Assembly (NCBI GenBank): GCA_009733575.1
Contig: ML769440.1
Span: forward strand, 111,841 to 175,840
Origin: Gymnopus androsaceus JB14
Lineage: Eukaryota; Basidiomycota; Agaricomycetes; Agaricales; Omphalotaceae
Length of the DNA: 64,000 nucleotides
Reading direction: 5' to 3'
The notes under the pieces were generated by a model. That model was given only the letters and a program-made list of their open reading frames with translations. It searched no databases and was not told where the DNA came from. Positions 13,601 to 28,176 of the stretch are shown piece after piece. Position 1 is the stretch's first letter. Every line of letters starts with the position of its first letter. A program made the position numbers and the translations under genes.

Positions 13601-16600
13601 ACATACTTACACGATTAACAGGTATTTAATAGAGTCTTTTGACACCTTACTCATGTCTGAACTGAGGGTGAGCTTATTTTACTTTTTACACCTGTTCATC
13701 GAGCTAACCGTACTTTACTATAGTTTAACATACTTACACGATTAACAGGTATTTAATAGAGTCTTTTGACACCTTACTCATGTCTGAACTGAGGGTGAGC
13801 TTATTTTACTTTTTACACCTGTTCATCGAGCTAACCGTACTTTACTATAGTTTAACATACTTACACGATTAACAGGTATTTAATAGAGTCTTTTGACACC
13901 TTACTCATGTCTGAACTGAGGGTGAGCTTATTTTACTTTTTACACCTGTTCATCGAGCTAACCGTACTTTACTATAGTTTAACATACTTACACGATTAAC
14001 AGGTATTTAATAGAGTCTTTTGACACCTTACTCATGTCTGAACTGAGGGTGAGCTTATTTTACTTTTTACACCTGTTCATCGAGCTAACCGTACTTTACT
14101 ATAGTTTAACATACTTACACGATTAACAGGTATTTAATAGAGTCTTTTGACACCTTACTCATGTCTGAACTGAGGGTGAGCTTATTTTACTTTTTACACC
14201 TGTTCATCGAGCTAACCGTACTTTACTATAGTTTAACATACTTACACGATTAACAGGTATTTAATAGAGTCTTTTGACACCTTACTCATGTCTGAACTGA
14301 GGGTGAGCTTATTTTACTTTTTACACCTGTTCATCGAGCTAACCGTACTTTACTATAGTTTAACATACTTACACGATTAACAGGTATTTAATAGAGTCTT
14401 TTGACACCTTACTCATGTCTGAACTGAGGGTGAGCTTATTTTACTTTTTACACCTGTTCATCGAGCTAACCGTACTTTACTATAGTTTAACATACTTACA
14501 CGATTAACAGGTATTTAATAGAGTCTTTTGACACCTTACTCATGTCTGAACTGAGGGTGAGCTTATTTTACTTTTTACACCTGTTCATCGAGCTAACCGT
14601 ACTTTACTATAGTTTAACATACTTACACGATTAACAGGTATTTAATAGAGTCTTTTGACACCTTACTCATGTCTGAACTGAGGGTGAGCTTATTTTACTT
14701 TTTACACCTGTTCATCGAGCTAACCGTACTTTACTATAGTTTAACATACTTACACGATTAACAGGTATTTAATAGAGTCTTTTGACACCTTACTCATGTC
14801 TGAACTGAGGGTGAGCTTATTTTACTTTTTACACCTGTTCATCGAGCTAACCGTACTTTACTATAGTTTAACATACTTACACGATTAACAGGTATTTAAT
14901 AGAGTCTTTTGACACCTTACTCATGTCTGAACTGAGGGTGAGCTTATTTTACTTTTTACACCTGTTCATCGAGCTAACCGTACTTTACTATAGTTTAACA
15001 TACTTACACGATTAACAGGTATTTAATAGAGTCTTTTGACACCTTACTCATGTCTGAACTGAGGGTGAGCTTATTTTACTTTTTACACCTGTTCATCGAG
15101 CTAACCGTACTTTACTATAGTTTAACATACTTACACGATTAACAGGTATTTAATAGAGTCTTTTGACACCTTACTCATGTCTGAACTGAGGGTGAGCTTA
15201 TTTTACTTTTTACACCTGTTCATCGAGCTAACCGTACTTTACTATAGTTTAACATACTTACACGATTAACAGGTATTTAATAGAGTCTTTTGACACCTTA
15301 CTCATGTCTGAACTGAGGGTGAGCTTATTTTACTTTTTACACCTGTTCATCGAGCTAACCGTACTTTACTATAGTTTAACATACTTACACGATTAACAGG
15401 TATTTAATAGAGTCTTTTGACACCTTACTCATGTCTGAACTGAGGGTGAGCTTATTTTACTTTTTACACCTGTTCATCGAGCTAACCGTACTTTACTATA
15501 GTTTAACATACTTACACGATTAACAGGTATTTAATAGAGTCTTTTGACACCTTACTCATGTCTGAACTGAGGGTGAGCTTATTTTACTTTTTACACCTGT
15601 TCATCGAGCTAACCGTACTTTACTATAGTTTAACATACTTACACGATTAACAGGTATTTAATAGAGTCTTTTGACACCTTACTCATGTCTGAACTGAGGG
15701 TGAGCTTATTTTACTTTTTACACCTGTTCATCGAGCTAACCGTACTTTACTATAGTTTAACATACTTACACGATTAACAGGTATTTAATAGAGTCTTTTG
15801 ACACCTTACTCATGTCTGAACTGAGGGTGAGCTTATTTTACTTTTTACACCTGTTCATCGAGCTAACCGTACTTTACTATAGTTTAACATACTTACACGA
15901 TTAACAGGTATTTAATAGAGTCTTTTGACACCTTACTCATGTCTGAACTGAGGGTGAGCTTATTTTACTTTTTACACCTGTTCATCGAGCTAACCGTACT
16001 TTACTATAGTTTAACATACTTACACGATTAACAGGTATTTAATAGAGTCTTTTGACACCTTACTCATGTCTGAACTGAGGGTGAGCTTATTTTACTTTTT
16101 ACACCTGTTCATCGAGCTAACCGTACTTTACTATAGTTTAACATACTTACACGATTAACAGGTATTTAATAGAGTCTTTTGACACCTTACTCATGTCTGA
16201 ACTGAGGGTGAGCTTATTTTACTTTTTACACCTGTTCATCGAGCTAACCGTACTTTACTATAGTTTAACATACTTACACGATTAACAGGTATTTAATAGA
16301 GTCTTTTGACACCTTACTCATGTCTGAACTGAGGGTGAGCTTATTTTACTTTTTACACCTGTTCATCGAGCTAACCGTACTTTACTATAGTTTAACATAC
16401 TTACACGATTAACAGGTATTTAATAGAGTCTTTTGACACCTTACTCATGTCTGAACTGAGGGTGAGCTTATTTTACTTTTTACACCTGTTCATCGAGCTA
16501 ACCGTACTTTACTATAGTTTAACATACTTACACGATTAACAGGTATTTAATAGAGTCTTTTGACACCTTACTCATGTCTGAACTGAGGGTGAGCTTATTT

Positions 16601-19600
16601 TACTTTTTACACCTGTTCATCGAGCTAACCGTACTTTACTATAGTTTAACATACTTACACGATTAACAGGTATTTAATAGAGTCTTTTGACACCTTACTC
16701 ATGTCTGAACTGAGGGTGAGCTTATTTTACTTTTTACACCTGTTCATCGAGCTAACCGTACTTTACTATAGTTTAACATACTTACACGATTAACAGGTAT
16801 TTAATAGAGTCTTTTGACACCTTACTCATGTCTGAACTGAGGGTGAGCTTATTTTACTTTTTACACCTGTTCATCGAGCTAACCGTACTTTACTATAGTT
16901 TAACATACTTACACGATTAACAGGTATTTAATAGAGTCTTTTGACACCTTACTCATGTCTGAACTGAGGGTGAGCTTATTTTACTTTTTACACCTGTTCA
17001 TCGAGCTAACCGTACTTTACTATAGTTTAACATACTTACACGATTAACAGGTATTTAATAGAGTCTTTTGACACCTTACTCATGTCTGAACTGAGGGTGA
17101 GCTTATTTTACTTTTTACACCTGTTCATCGAGCTAACCGTACTTTACTATAGTTTAACATACTTACACGATTAACAGGTATTTAATAGAGTCTTTTGACA
17201 CCTTACTCATGTCTGAACTGAGGGTGAGCTTATTTTACTTTTTACACCTGTTCATCGAGCTAACCGTACTTTACTATAGTTTAACATACTTACACGATTA
17301 ACAGGTATTTAATAGAGTCTTTTGACACCTTACTCATGTCTGAACTGAGGGTGAGCTTATTTTACTTTTTACACCTGTTCATCGAGCTAACCGTACTTTA
17401 CTATAGTTTAACATACTTACACGATTAACAGGTATTTAATAGAGTCTTTTGACACCTTACTCATGTCTGAACTGAGGGTGAGCTTATTTTACTTTTTACA
17501 CCTGTTCATCGAGCTAACCGTACTTTACTATAGTTTAACATACTTACACGATTAACAGGTATTTAATAGAGTCTTTTGACACCTTACTCATGTCTGAACT
17601 GAGGGTGAGCTTATTTTACTTTTTACACCTGTTCATCGAGCTAACCGTACTTTACTATAGTTTAACATACTTACACGATTAACAGGTATTTAATAGAGTC
17701 TTTTGACACCTTACTCATGTCTGAACTGAGGGTGAGCTTATTTTACTTTTTACACCTGTTCATCGAGCTAACCGTACTTTACTATAGTTTAACATACTTA
17801 CACGATTAACAGGTATTTAATAGAGTCTTTTGACACCTTACTCATGTCTGAACTGAGGGTGAGCTTATTTTACTTTTTACACCTGTTCATCGAGCTAACC
17901 GTACTTTACTATAGTTTAACATACTTACACGATTAACAGGTATTTAATAGAGTCTTTTGACACCTTACTCATGTCTGAACTGAGGGTGAGCTTATTTTAC
18001 TTTTTACACCTGTTCATCGAGCTAACCGTACTTTACTATAGTTTAACATACTTACACGATTAACAGGTATTTAATAGAGTCTTTTGACACCTTACTCATG
18101 TCTGAACTGAGGGTGAGCTTATTTTACTTTTTACACCTGTTCATCGAGCTAACCGTACTTTACTATAGTTTAACATACTTACACGATTAACAGGTATTTA
18201 ATAGAGTCTTTTGACACCTTACTCATGTCTGAACTGAGGGTGAGCTTATTTTACTTTTTACACCTGTTCATCGAGCTAACCGTACTTTACTATAGTTTAA
18301 CATACTTACACGATTAACAGGTATTTAATAGAGTCTTTTGACACCTTACTCATGTCTGAACTGAGGGTGAGCTTATTTTACTTTTTACACCTGTTCATCG
18401 AGCTAACCGTACTTTACTATAGTTTAACATACTTACACGATTAACAGGTATTTAATAGAGTCTTTTGACACCTTACTCATGTCTGAACTGAGGGTGAGCT
18501 TATTTTACTTTTTACACCTGTTCATCGAGCTAACCGTACTTTACTATAGTTTAACATACTTACACGATTAACAGGTATTTAATAGAGTCTTTTGACACCT
18601 TACTCATGTCTGAACTGAGGGTGAGCTTATTTTACTTTTTACACCTGTTCATCGAGCTAACCGTACTTTACTATAGTTTAACATACTTACACGATTAACA
18701 GGTATTTAATAGAGTCTTTTGACACCTTACTCATGTCTGAACTGAGGGTGAGCTTATTTTACTTTTTACACCTGTTCATCGAGCTAACCGTACTTTACTA
18801 TAGTTTAACATACTTACACGATTAACAGGTATTTAATAGAGTCTTTTGACACCTTACTCATGTCTGAACTGAGGGTGAGCTTATTTTACTTTTTACACCT
18901 GTTCATCGAGCTAACCGTACTTTACTATAGTTTAACATACTTACACGATTAACAGGTATTTAATAGAGTCTTTTGACACCTTACTCATGTCTGAACTGAG
19001 GGTGAGCTTATTTTACTTTTTACACCTGTTCATCGAGCTAACCGTACTTTACTATAGTTTAACATACTTACACGATTAACAGGTATTTAATAGAGTCTTT
19101 TGACACCTTACTCATGTCTGAACTGAGGGTGAGCTTATTTTACTTTTTACACCTGTTCATCGAGCTAACCGTACTTTACTATAGTTTAACATACTTACAC
19201 GATTAACAGGTATTTAATAGAGTCTTTTGACACCTTACTCATGTCTGAACTGAGGGTGAGCTTATTTTACTTTTTACACCTGTTCATCGAGCTAACCGTA
19301 CTTTACTATAGTTTAACATACTTACACGATTAACAGGTATTTAATAGAGTCTTTTGACACCTTACTCATGTCTGAACTGAGGGTGAGCTTATTTTACTTT
19401 TTACACCTGTTCATCGAGCTAACCGTACTTTACTATAGTTTAACATACTTACACGATTAACAGGTATTTAATAGAGTCTTTTGACACCTTACTCATGTCT
19501 GAACTGAGGGTGAGCTTATTTTACTTTTTACACCTGTTCATCGAGCTAACCGTACTTTACTATAGTTTAACATACTTACACGATTAACAGGTATTTAATA

Positions 19601-22600
19601 GAGTCTTTTGACACCTTACTCATGTCTGAACTGAGGGTGAGCTTATTTTACTTTTTACACCTGTTCATCGAGCTAACCGTACTTTACTATAGTTTAACAT
19701 ACTTACACGATTAACAGGTATTTAATAGAGTCTTTTGACACCTTACTCATGTCTGAACTGAGGGTGAGCTTATTTTACTTTTTACACCTGTTCATCGAGC
19801 TAACCGTACTTTACTATAGTTTAACATACTTACACGATTAACAGGTATTTAATAGAGTCTTTTGACACCTTACTCATGTCTGAACTGAGGGTGAGCTTAT
19901 TTTACTTTTTACACCTGTTCATCGAGCTAACCGTACTTTACTATAGTTTAACATACTTACACGATTAACAGGTATTTAATAGAGTCTTTTGACACCTTAC
20001 TCATGTCTGAACTGAGGGTGAGCTTATTTTACTTTTTACACCTGTTCATCGAGCTAACCGTACTTTACTATAGTTTAACATACTTACACGATTAACAGGT
20101 ATTTAATAGAGTCTTTTGACACCTTACTCATGTCTGAACTGAGGGTGAGCTTATTTTACTTTTTACACCTGTTCATCGAGCTAACCGTACTTTACTATAG
20201 TTTAACATACTTACACGATTAACAGGTATTTAATAGAGTCTTTTGACACCTTACTCATGTCTGAACTGAGGGTGAGCTTATTTTACTTTTTACACCTGTT
20301 CATCGAGCTAACCGTACTTTACTATAGTTTAACATACTTACACGATTAACAGGTATTTAATAGAGTCTTTTGACACCTTACTCATGTCTGAACTGAGGGT
20401 GAGCTTATTTTACTTTTTACACCTGTTCATCGAGCTAACCGTACTTTACTATAGTTTAACATACTTACACGATTAACAGGTATTTAATAGAGTCTTTTGA
20501 CACCTTACTCATGTCTGAACTGAGGGTGAGCTTATTTTACTTTTTACACCTGTTCATCGAGCTAACCGTACTTTACTATAGTTTAACATACTTACACGAT
20601 TAACAGGTATTTAATAGAGTCTTTTGACACCTTACTCATGTCTGAACTGAGGGTGAGCTTATTTTACTTTTTACACCTGTTCATCGAGCTAACCGTACTT
20701 TACTATAGTTTAACATACTTACACGATTAACAGGTATTTAATAGAGTCTTTTGACACCTTACTCATGTCTGAACTGAGGGTGAGCTTATTTTACTTTTTA
20801 CACCTGTTCATCGAGCTAACCGTACTTTACTATAGTTTAACATACTTACACGATTAACAGGTATTTAATAGAGTCTTTTGACACCTTACTCATGTCTGAA
20901 CTGAGGGTGAGCTTATTTTACTTTTTACACCTGTTCATCGAGCTAACCGTACTTTACTATAGTTTAACATACTTACACGATTAACAGGTATTTAATAGAG
21001 TCTTTTGACACCTTACTCATGTCTGAACTGAGGGTGAGCTTATTTTACTTTTTACACCTGTTCATCGAGCTAACCGTACTTTACTATAGTTTAACATACT
21101 TACACGATTAACAGGTATTTAATAGAGTCTTTTGACACCTTACTCATGTCTGAACTGAGGGTGAGCTTATTTTACTTTTTACACCTGTTCATCGAGCTAA
21201 CCGTACTTTACTATAGTTTAACATACTTACACGATTAACAGGTATTTAATAGAGTCTTTTGACACCTTACTCATGTCTGAACTGAGGGTGAGCTTATTTT
21301 ACTTTTTACACCTGTTCATCGAGCTAACCGTACTTTACTATAGTTTAACATACTTACACGATTAACAGGTATTTAATAGAGTCTTTTGACACCTTACTCA
21401 TGTCTGAACTGAGGGTGAGCTTATTTTACTTTTTACACCTGTTCATCGAGCTAACCGTACTTTACTATAGTTTAACATACTTACACGATTAACAGGTATT
21501 TAATAGAGTCTTTTGACACCTTACTCATGTCTGAACTGAGGGTGAGCTTATTTTACTTTTTACACCTGTTCATCGAGCTAACCGTACTTTACTATAGTTT
21601 AACATACTTACACGATTAACAGGTATTTAATAGAGTCTTTTGACACCTTACTCATGTCTGAACTGAGGGTGAGCTTATTTTACTTTTTACACCTGTTCAT
21701 CGAGCTAACCGTACTTTACTATAGTTTAACATACTTACACGATTAACAGGTATTTAATAGAGTCTTTTGACACCTTACTCATGTCTGAACTGAGGGTGAG
21801 CTTATTTTACTTTTTACACCTGTTCATCGAGCTAACCGTACTTTACTATAGTTTAACATACTTACACGATTAACAGGTATTTAATAGAGTCTTTTGACAC
21901 CTTACTCATGTCTGAACTGAGGGTGAGCTTATTTTACTTTTTACACCTGTTCATCGAGCTAACCGTACTTTACTATAGTTTAACATACTTACACGATTAA
22001 CAGGTATTTAATAGAGTCTTTTGACACCTTACTCATGTCTGAACTGAGGGTGAGCTTATTTTACTTTTTACACCTGTTCATCGAGCTAACCGTACTTTAC
22101 TATAGTTTAACATACTTACACGATTAACAGGTATTTAATAGAGTCTTTTGACACCTTACTCATGTCTGAACTGAGGGTGAGCTTATTTTACTTTTTACAC
22201 CTGTTCATCGAGCTAACCGTACTTTACTATAGTTTAACATACTTACACGATTAACAGGTATTTAATAGAGTCTTTTGACACCTTACTCATGTCTGAACTG
22301 AGGGTGAGCTTATTTTACTTTTTACACCTGTTCATCGAGCTAACCGTACTTTACTATAGTTTAACATACTTACACGATTAACAGGTATTTAATAGAGTCT
22401 TTTGACACCTTACTCATGTCTGAACTGAGGGTGAGCTTATTTTACTTTTTACACCTGTTCATCGAGCTAACCGTACTTTACTATAGTTTAACATACTTAC
22501 ACGATTAACAGGTATTTAATAGAGTCTTTTGACACCTTACTCATGTCTGAACTGAGGGTGAGCTTATTTTACTTTTTACACCTGTTCATCGAGCTAACCG

Positions 22601-25600
22601 TACTTTACTATAGTTTAACATACTTACACGATTAACAGGTATTTAATAGAGTCTTTTGACACCTTACTCATGTCTGAACTGAGGGTGAGCTTATTTTACT
22701 TTTTACACCTGTTCATCGAGCTAACCGTACTTTACTATAGTTTAACATACTTACACGATTAACAGGTATTTAATAGAGTCTTTTGACACCTTACTCATGT
22801 CTGAACTGAGGGTGAGCTTATTTTACTTTTTACACCTGTTCATCGAGCTAACCGTACTTTACTATAGTTTAACATACTTACACGATTAACAGGTATTTAA
22901 TAGAGTCTTTTGACACCTTACTCATGTCTGAACTGAGGGTGAGCTTATTTTACTTTTTACACCTGTTCATCGAGCTAACCGTACTTTACTATAGTTTAAC
23001 ATACTTACACGATTAACAGGTATTTAATAGAGTCTTTTGACACCTTACTCATGTCTGAACTGAGGGTGAGCTTATTTTACTTTTTACACCTGTTCATCGA
23101 GCTAACCGTACTTTACTATAGTTTAACATACTTACACGATTAACAGGTATTTAATAGAGTCTTTTGACACCTTACTCATGTCTGAACTGAGGGTGAGCTT
23201 ATTTTACTTTTTACACCTGTTCATCGAGCTAACCGTACTTTACTATAGTTTAACATACTTACACGATTAACAGGTATTTAATAGAGTCTTTTGACACCTT
23301 ACTCATGTCTGAACTGAGGGTGAGCTTATTTTACTTTTTACACCTGTTCATCGAGCTAACCGTACTTTACTATAGTTTAACATACTTACACGATTAACAG
23401 GTATTTAATAGAGTCTTTTGACACCTTACTCATGTCTGAACTGAGGGTGAGCTTATTTTACTTTTTACACCTGTTCATCGAGCTAACCGTACTTTACTAT
23501 AGTTTAACATACTTACACGATTAACAGGTATTTAATAGAGTCTTTTGACACCTTACTCATGTCTGAACTGAGGGTGAGCTTATTTTACTTTTTACACCTG
23601 TTCATCGAGCTAACCGTACTTTACTATAGTTTAACATACTTACACGATTAACAGGTATTTAATAGAGTCTTTTGACACCTTACTCATGTCTGAACTGAGG
23701 GTGAGCTTATTTTACTTTTTACACCTGTTCATCGAGCTAACCGTACTTTACTATAGTTTAACATACTTACACGATTAACAGGTATTTAATAGAGTCTTTT
23801 GACACCTTACTCATGTCTGAACTGAGGGTGAGCTTATTTTACTTTTTACACCTGTTCATCGAGCTAACCGTACTTTACTATAGTTTAACATACTTACACG
23901 ATTAACAGGTATTTAATAGAGTCTTTTGACACCTTACTCATGTCTGAACTGAGGGTGAGCTTATTTTACTTTTTACACCTGTTCATCGAGCTAACCGTAC
24001 TTTACTATAGTTTAACATACTTACACGATTAACAGGTATTTAATAGAGTCTTTTGACACCTTACTCATGTCTGAACTGAGGGTGAGCTTATTTTACTTTT
24101 TACACCTGTTCATCGAGCTAACCGTACTTTACTATAGTTTAACATACTTACACGATTAACAGGTATTTAATAGAGTCTTTTGACACCTTACTCATGTCTG
24201 AACTGAGGGTGAGCTTATTTTACTTTTTACACCTGTTCATCGAGCTAACCGTACTTTACTATAGTTTAACATACTTACACGATTAACAGGTATTTAATAG
24301 AGTCTTTTGACACCTTACTCATGTCTGAACTGAGGGTGAGCTTATTTTACTTTTTACACCTGTTCATCGAGCTAACCGTACTTTACTATAGTTTAACATA
24401 CTTACACGATTAACAGGTATTTAATAGAGTCTTTTGACACCTTACTCATGTCTGAACTGAGGGTGAGCTTATTTTACTTTTTACACCTGTTCATCGAGCT
24501 AACCGTACTTTACTATAGTTTAACATACTTACACGATTAACAGGTATTTAATAGAGTCTTTTGACACCTTACTCATGTCTGAACTGAGGGTGAGCTTATT
24601 TTACTTTTTACACCTGTTCATCGAGCTAACCGTACTTTACTATAGTTTAACATACTTACACGATTAACAGGTATTTAATAGAGTCTTTTGACACCTTACT
24701 CATGTCTGAACTGAGGGTGAGCTTATTTTACTTTTTACACCTGTTCATCGAGCTAACCGTACTTTACTATAGTTTAACATACTTACACGATTAACAGGTA
24801 TTTAATAGAGTCTTTTGACACCTTACTCATGTCTGAACTGAGGGTGAGCTTATTTTACTTTTTACACCTGTTCATCGAGCTAACCGTACTTTACTATAGT
24901 TTAACATACTTACACGATTAACAGGTATTTAATAGAGTCTTTTGACACCTTACTCATGTCTGAACTGAGGGTGAGCTTATTTTACTTTTTACACCTGTTC
25001 ATCGAGCTAACCGTACTTTACTATAGTTTAACATACTTACACGATTAACAGGTATTTAATAGAGTCTTTTGACACCTTACTCATGTCTGAACTGAGGGTG
25101 AGCTTATTTTACTTTTTACACCTGTTCATCGAGCTAACCGTACTTTACTATAGTTTAACATACTTACACGATTAACAGGTATTTAATAGAGTCTTTTGAC
25201 ACCTTACTCATGTCTGAACTGAGGGTGAGCTTATTTTACTTTTTACACCTGTTCATCGAGCTAACCGTACTTTACTATAGTTTAACATACTTACACGATT
25301 AACAGGTATTTAATAGAGTCTTTTGACACCTTACTCATGTCTGAACTGAGGGTGAGCTTATTTTACTTTTTACACCTGTTCATCGAGCTAACCGTACTTT
25401 ACTATAGTTTAACATACTTACACGATTAACAGGTATTTAATAGAGTCTTTTGACACCTTACTCATGTCTGAACTGAGGGTGAGCTTATTTTACTTTTTAC
25501 ACCTGTTCATCGAGCTAACCGTACTTTACTATAGTTTAACATACTTACACGATTAACAGGTATTTAATAGAGTCTTTTGACACCTTACTCATGTCTGAAC

Positions 25601-27475
25601 TGAGGGTGAGCTTATTTTACTTTTTACACCTGTTCATCGAGCTAACCGTACTTTACTATAGTTTAACATACTTACACGATTAACAGGTATTTAATAGAGT
25701 CTTTTGACACCTTACTCATGTCTGAACTGAGGGTGAGCTTATTTTACTTTTTACACCTGTTCATCGAGCTAACCGTACTTTACTATAGTTTAACATACTT
25801 ACACGATTAACAGGTATTTAATAGAGTCTTTTGACACCTTACTCATGTCTGAACTGAGGGTGAGCTTATTTTACTTTTTACACCTGTTCATCGAGCTAAC
25901 CGTACTTTACTATAGTTTAACATACTTACACGATTAACAGGTATTTAATAGAGTCTTTTGACACCTTACTCATGTCTGAACTGAGGGTGAGCTTATTTTA
26001 CTTTTTACACCTGTTCATCGAGCTAACCGTACTTTACTATAGTTTAACATACTTACACGATTAACAGGTATTTAATAGAGTCTTTTGACACCTTACTCAT
26101 GTCTGAACTGAGGGTGAGCTTATTTTACTTTTTACACCTGTTCATCGAGCTAACCGTACTTTACTATAGTTTAACATACTTACACGATTAACAGGTATTT
26201 AATAGAGTCTTTTGACACCTTACTCATGTCTGAACTGAGGGTGAGCTTATTTTACTTTTTACACCTGTTCATCGAGCTAACCGTACTTTACTATAGTTTA
26301 ACATACTTACACGATTAACAGGTATTTAATAGAGTCTTTTGACACCTTACTCATGTCTGAACTGAGGGTGAGCTTATTTTACTTTTTACACCTGTTCATC
26401 GAGCTAACCGTACTTTACTATAGTTTAACATACTTACACGATTAACAGGTATTTAATAGAGTCTTTTGACACCTTACTCATGTCTGAACTGAGGGTGAGC
26501 TTATTTTACTTTTTACACCTGTTCATCGAGCTAACCGTACTTTACTATAGTTTAACATACTTACACGATTAACAGGTATTTAATAGAGTCTTTTGACACC
26601 TTACTCATGTCTGAACTGAGGGTGAGCTTATTTTACTTTTTACACCTGTTCATCGAGCTAACCGTACTTTACTATAGTTTAACATACTTACACGATTAAC
26701 AGGTATTTAATAGAGTCTTTTGACACCTTACTCATGTCTGAACTGAGGGTGAGCTTATTTTACTTTTTACACCTGTTCATCGAGCTAACCGTACTTTACT
26801 ATAGTTTAACATACTTACACGATTAACAGGTATTTAATAGAGTCTTTTGACACCTTACTCATGTCTGAACTGAGGGTGAGCTTATTTTACTTTTTACACC
26901 TGTTCATCGAGCTAACCGTACTTTACTATAGTTTAACATACTTACACGATTAACAGGTATTTAATAGAGTCTTTTGACACCTTACTCATGTCTGAACTGA
27001 GGGTGAGCTTATTTTACTTTTTACACCTGTTCATCGAGCTAACCGTACTTTACTATAGTTTAACATACTTACACGATTAACAGGTATTTAATAGAGTCTT
27101 TTGACACCTTACTCATGTCTGAACTGAGGGTGAGCTTATTTTACTTTTTACACCTGTTCATCGAGCTAACCGTACTTTACTATAGTTTAACATACTTACA
27201 CGATTAACAGGTATTTAATAGAGTCTTTTGACACCTTACTCATGTCTGAACTGAGGGTGAGCTTATTTTACTTTTTACACCTGTTCATCGAGCTAACCGT
27301 ACTTTACTATAGTTTAACATACTTACACGATTAACAGGTATTTAATAGAGTCTTTTGACACCTTACTCATGTCTGAACTGAGGGTGAGCTTATTTTACTT
27401 TTTACACCTGTTCATCGAGCTAACCGTACTTTACTATAGTTTAACATACTTACACGATTAACAGGTATTTAATAG
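1695..27475. repeat. Satellite array: 203 tandem copies of a 127-bp unit
   Basis: The 127-bp unit starts AGTCTTTTGACACC and ends GGTATTTAATAG. The array spans 25,781 bp, exactly 203 x 127, so there is no net insertion or deletion. Reading through the array I found no substitution. The unit is about 35% G+C, has no long open frame, and cannot keep a frame because 127 is not a multiple of three. Each unit holds an imperfect 12-nt inverted repeat (ACCTGTTCATCG and CGATTAACAGGT; 1752-1763 and 1801-1812 in the first unit, 37-nt loop). There are no unique spacers, so this is not a CRISPR array. Possible roles are pericentromeric, subtelomeric or other heterochromatic satellite. The sequence does not say which, and an assembly effect on copy number or homogeneity cannot be excluded. 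Confidence 0.97.
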
Positions 27476-27541
27476 AGTCTTTTGACACCTTACTCGTGTC
27501 CAAACTGAGGTTTAATGTACTTACACAATTAAGAAATATTT
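27476..27541. repeat. Degenerate, internally deleted terminal copy of the 127-bp unit
   Basis: The last copy matches unit positions 1-35 with three mismatches, skips positions 36-91 (56 bp), then matches positions 92-122 with six mismatches. Roughly 14% of its aligned positions differ, while the internal copies look identical. It marks the natural right edge of the array and implies that the unit is much older than the homogenised block. Confidence 0.85.
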
Positions 27542-27556
27542 GTTTGATCTCAACAG

Positions 27557-28176
27557 CTACCCCGCCGACAATCGTCACTGTAGTACAACACAAAGATGGA
27601 AAGTTGCCATGCCCCTGCGGACACAAGGAACACGCCAGATTCAATTTTCAGAAACTCCTCCAAATGTCTCGCACGCGCACTCACCCAACACTCGATAACC
27701 CTTCTTACAATGATTTCTGTGATCAAGATGGAGTGCTTCCAATGCATCACAGTATTCATACGGCCAAATCAAAAGGTGTACACAAGTGAGTCGGAGCTTC
27801 GGCGGGTACTAGTGGCTTCGCCCAAGGGTCTGTTAATGGGGCTACTTCAACTAACCTAAATAAACTGGAGGCAAGTATATTGCATTATTTATGACTGGTA
27901 TATGGAATTTAATACTCTCAATTACAGACTAAATTGGAAAACCTTGAGTGAGAAGCGAAGGTGCTTGAAGCTGAAAATGCTGAAAGAACCCAAGAGGTGA
28001 GTTTTTTACTACCTACCTACTTCTAAATCAGAACCCATCGCGATTCGCCATACCACCTCTTCCCTCGTCACTAGTTCCAAGAGAAAATGGCCAACGCCCG
28101 CATTGCCATTCTAGAGGCCAAAATCAAGGCCAAAAGAGCACAGAATGCTGTATTAGATGGGATGCTTGGAATGTAG
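27557..28176 (+). pseudogene. 5'-truncated coiled-coil gene relic with a Cys/His-rich segment, at the array edge
   Basis: Three exon-like blocks remain: 27557-27870, 27928-27996 and 28075-28176. The first follows an acceptor (CTCAACAG) lying just inside the satellite edge and encodes a Cys/His-rich segment (KLPCPCGHKEH) resembling a degenerate zinc finger. The other two encode a coiled coil ending in IAILEAKIKAKRAQ and a stop at 28174. The exon layout matches the intact genes at 29876, 31968 and 48900. In-frame TGA codons at 27787-27789 and 27949-27951 break the frame; the first might be avoided by another donor, the second I could not remove. The first intron appears to be GC-AG (GAG|GCAAGT). 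No start codon or upstream exon survives: the satellite occupies their place. Confidence 0.6.

Noticed and set aside
1695..27475. CRISPR array
   Set aside because: The 127-bp units abut with no unique spacers, and no cas-like gene is present; this is a eukaryotic satellite.
1695..27475. Protein-coding tandem repeat
   Set aside because: The unit length is not a multiple of three and stops occur in all frames; no frame stays open across even one full unit pair.
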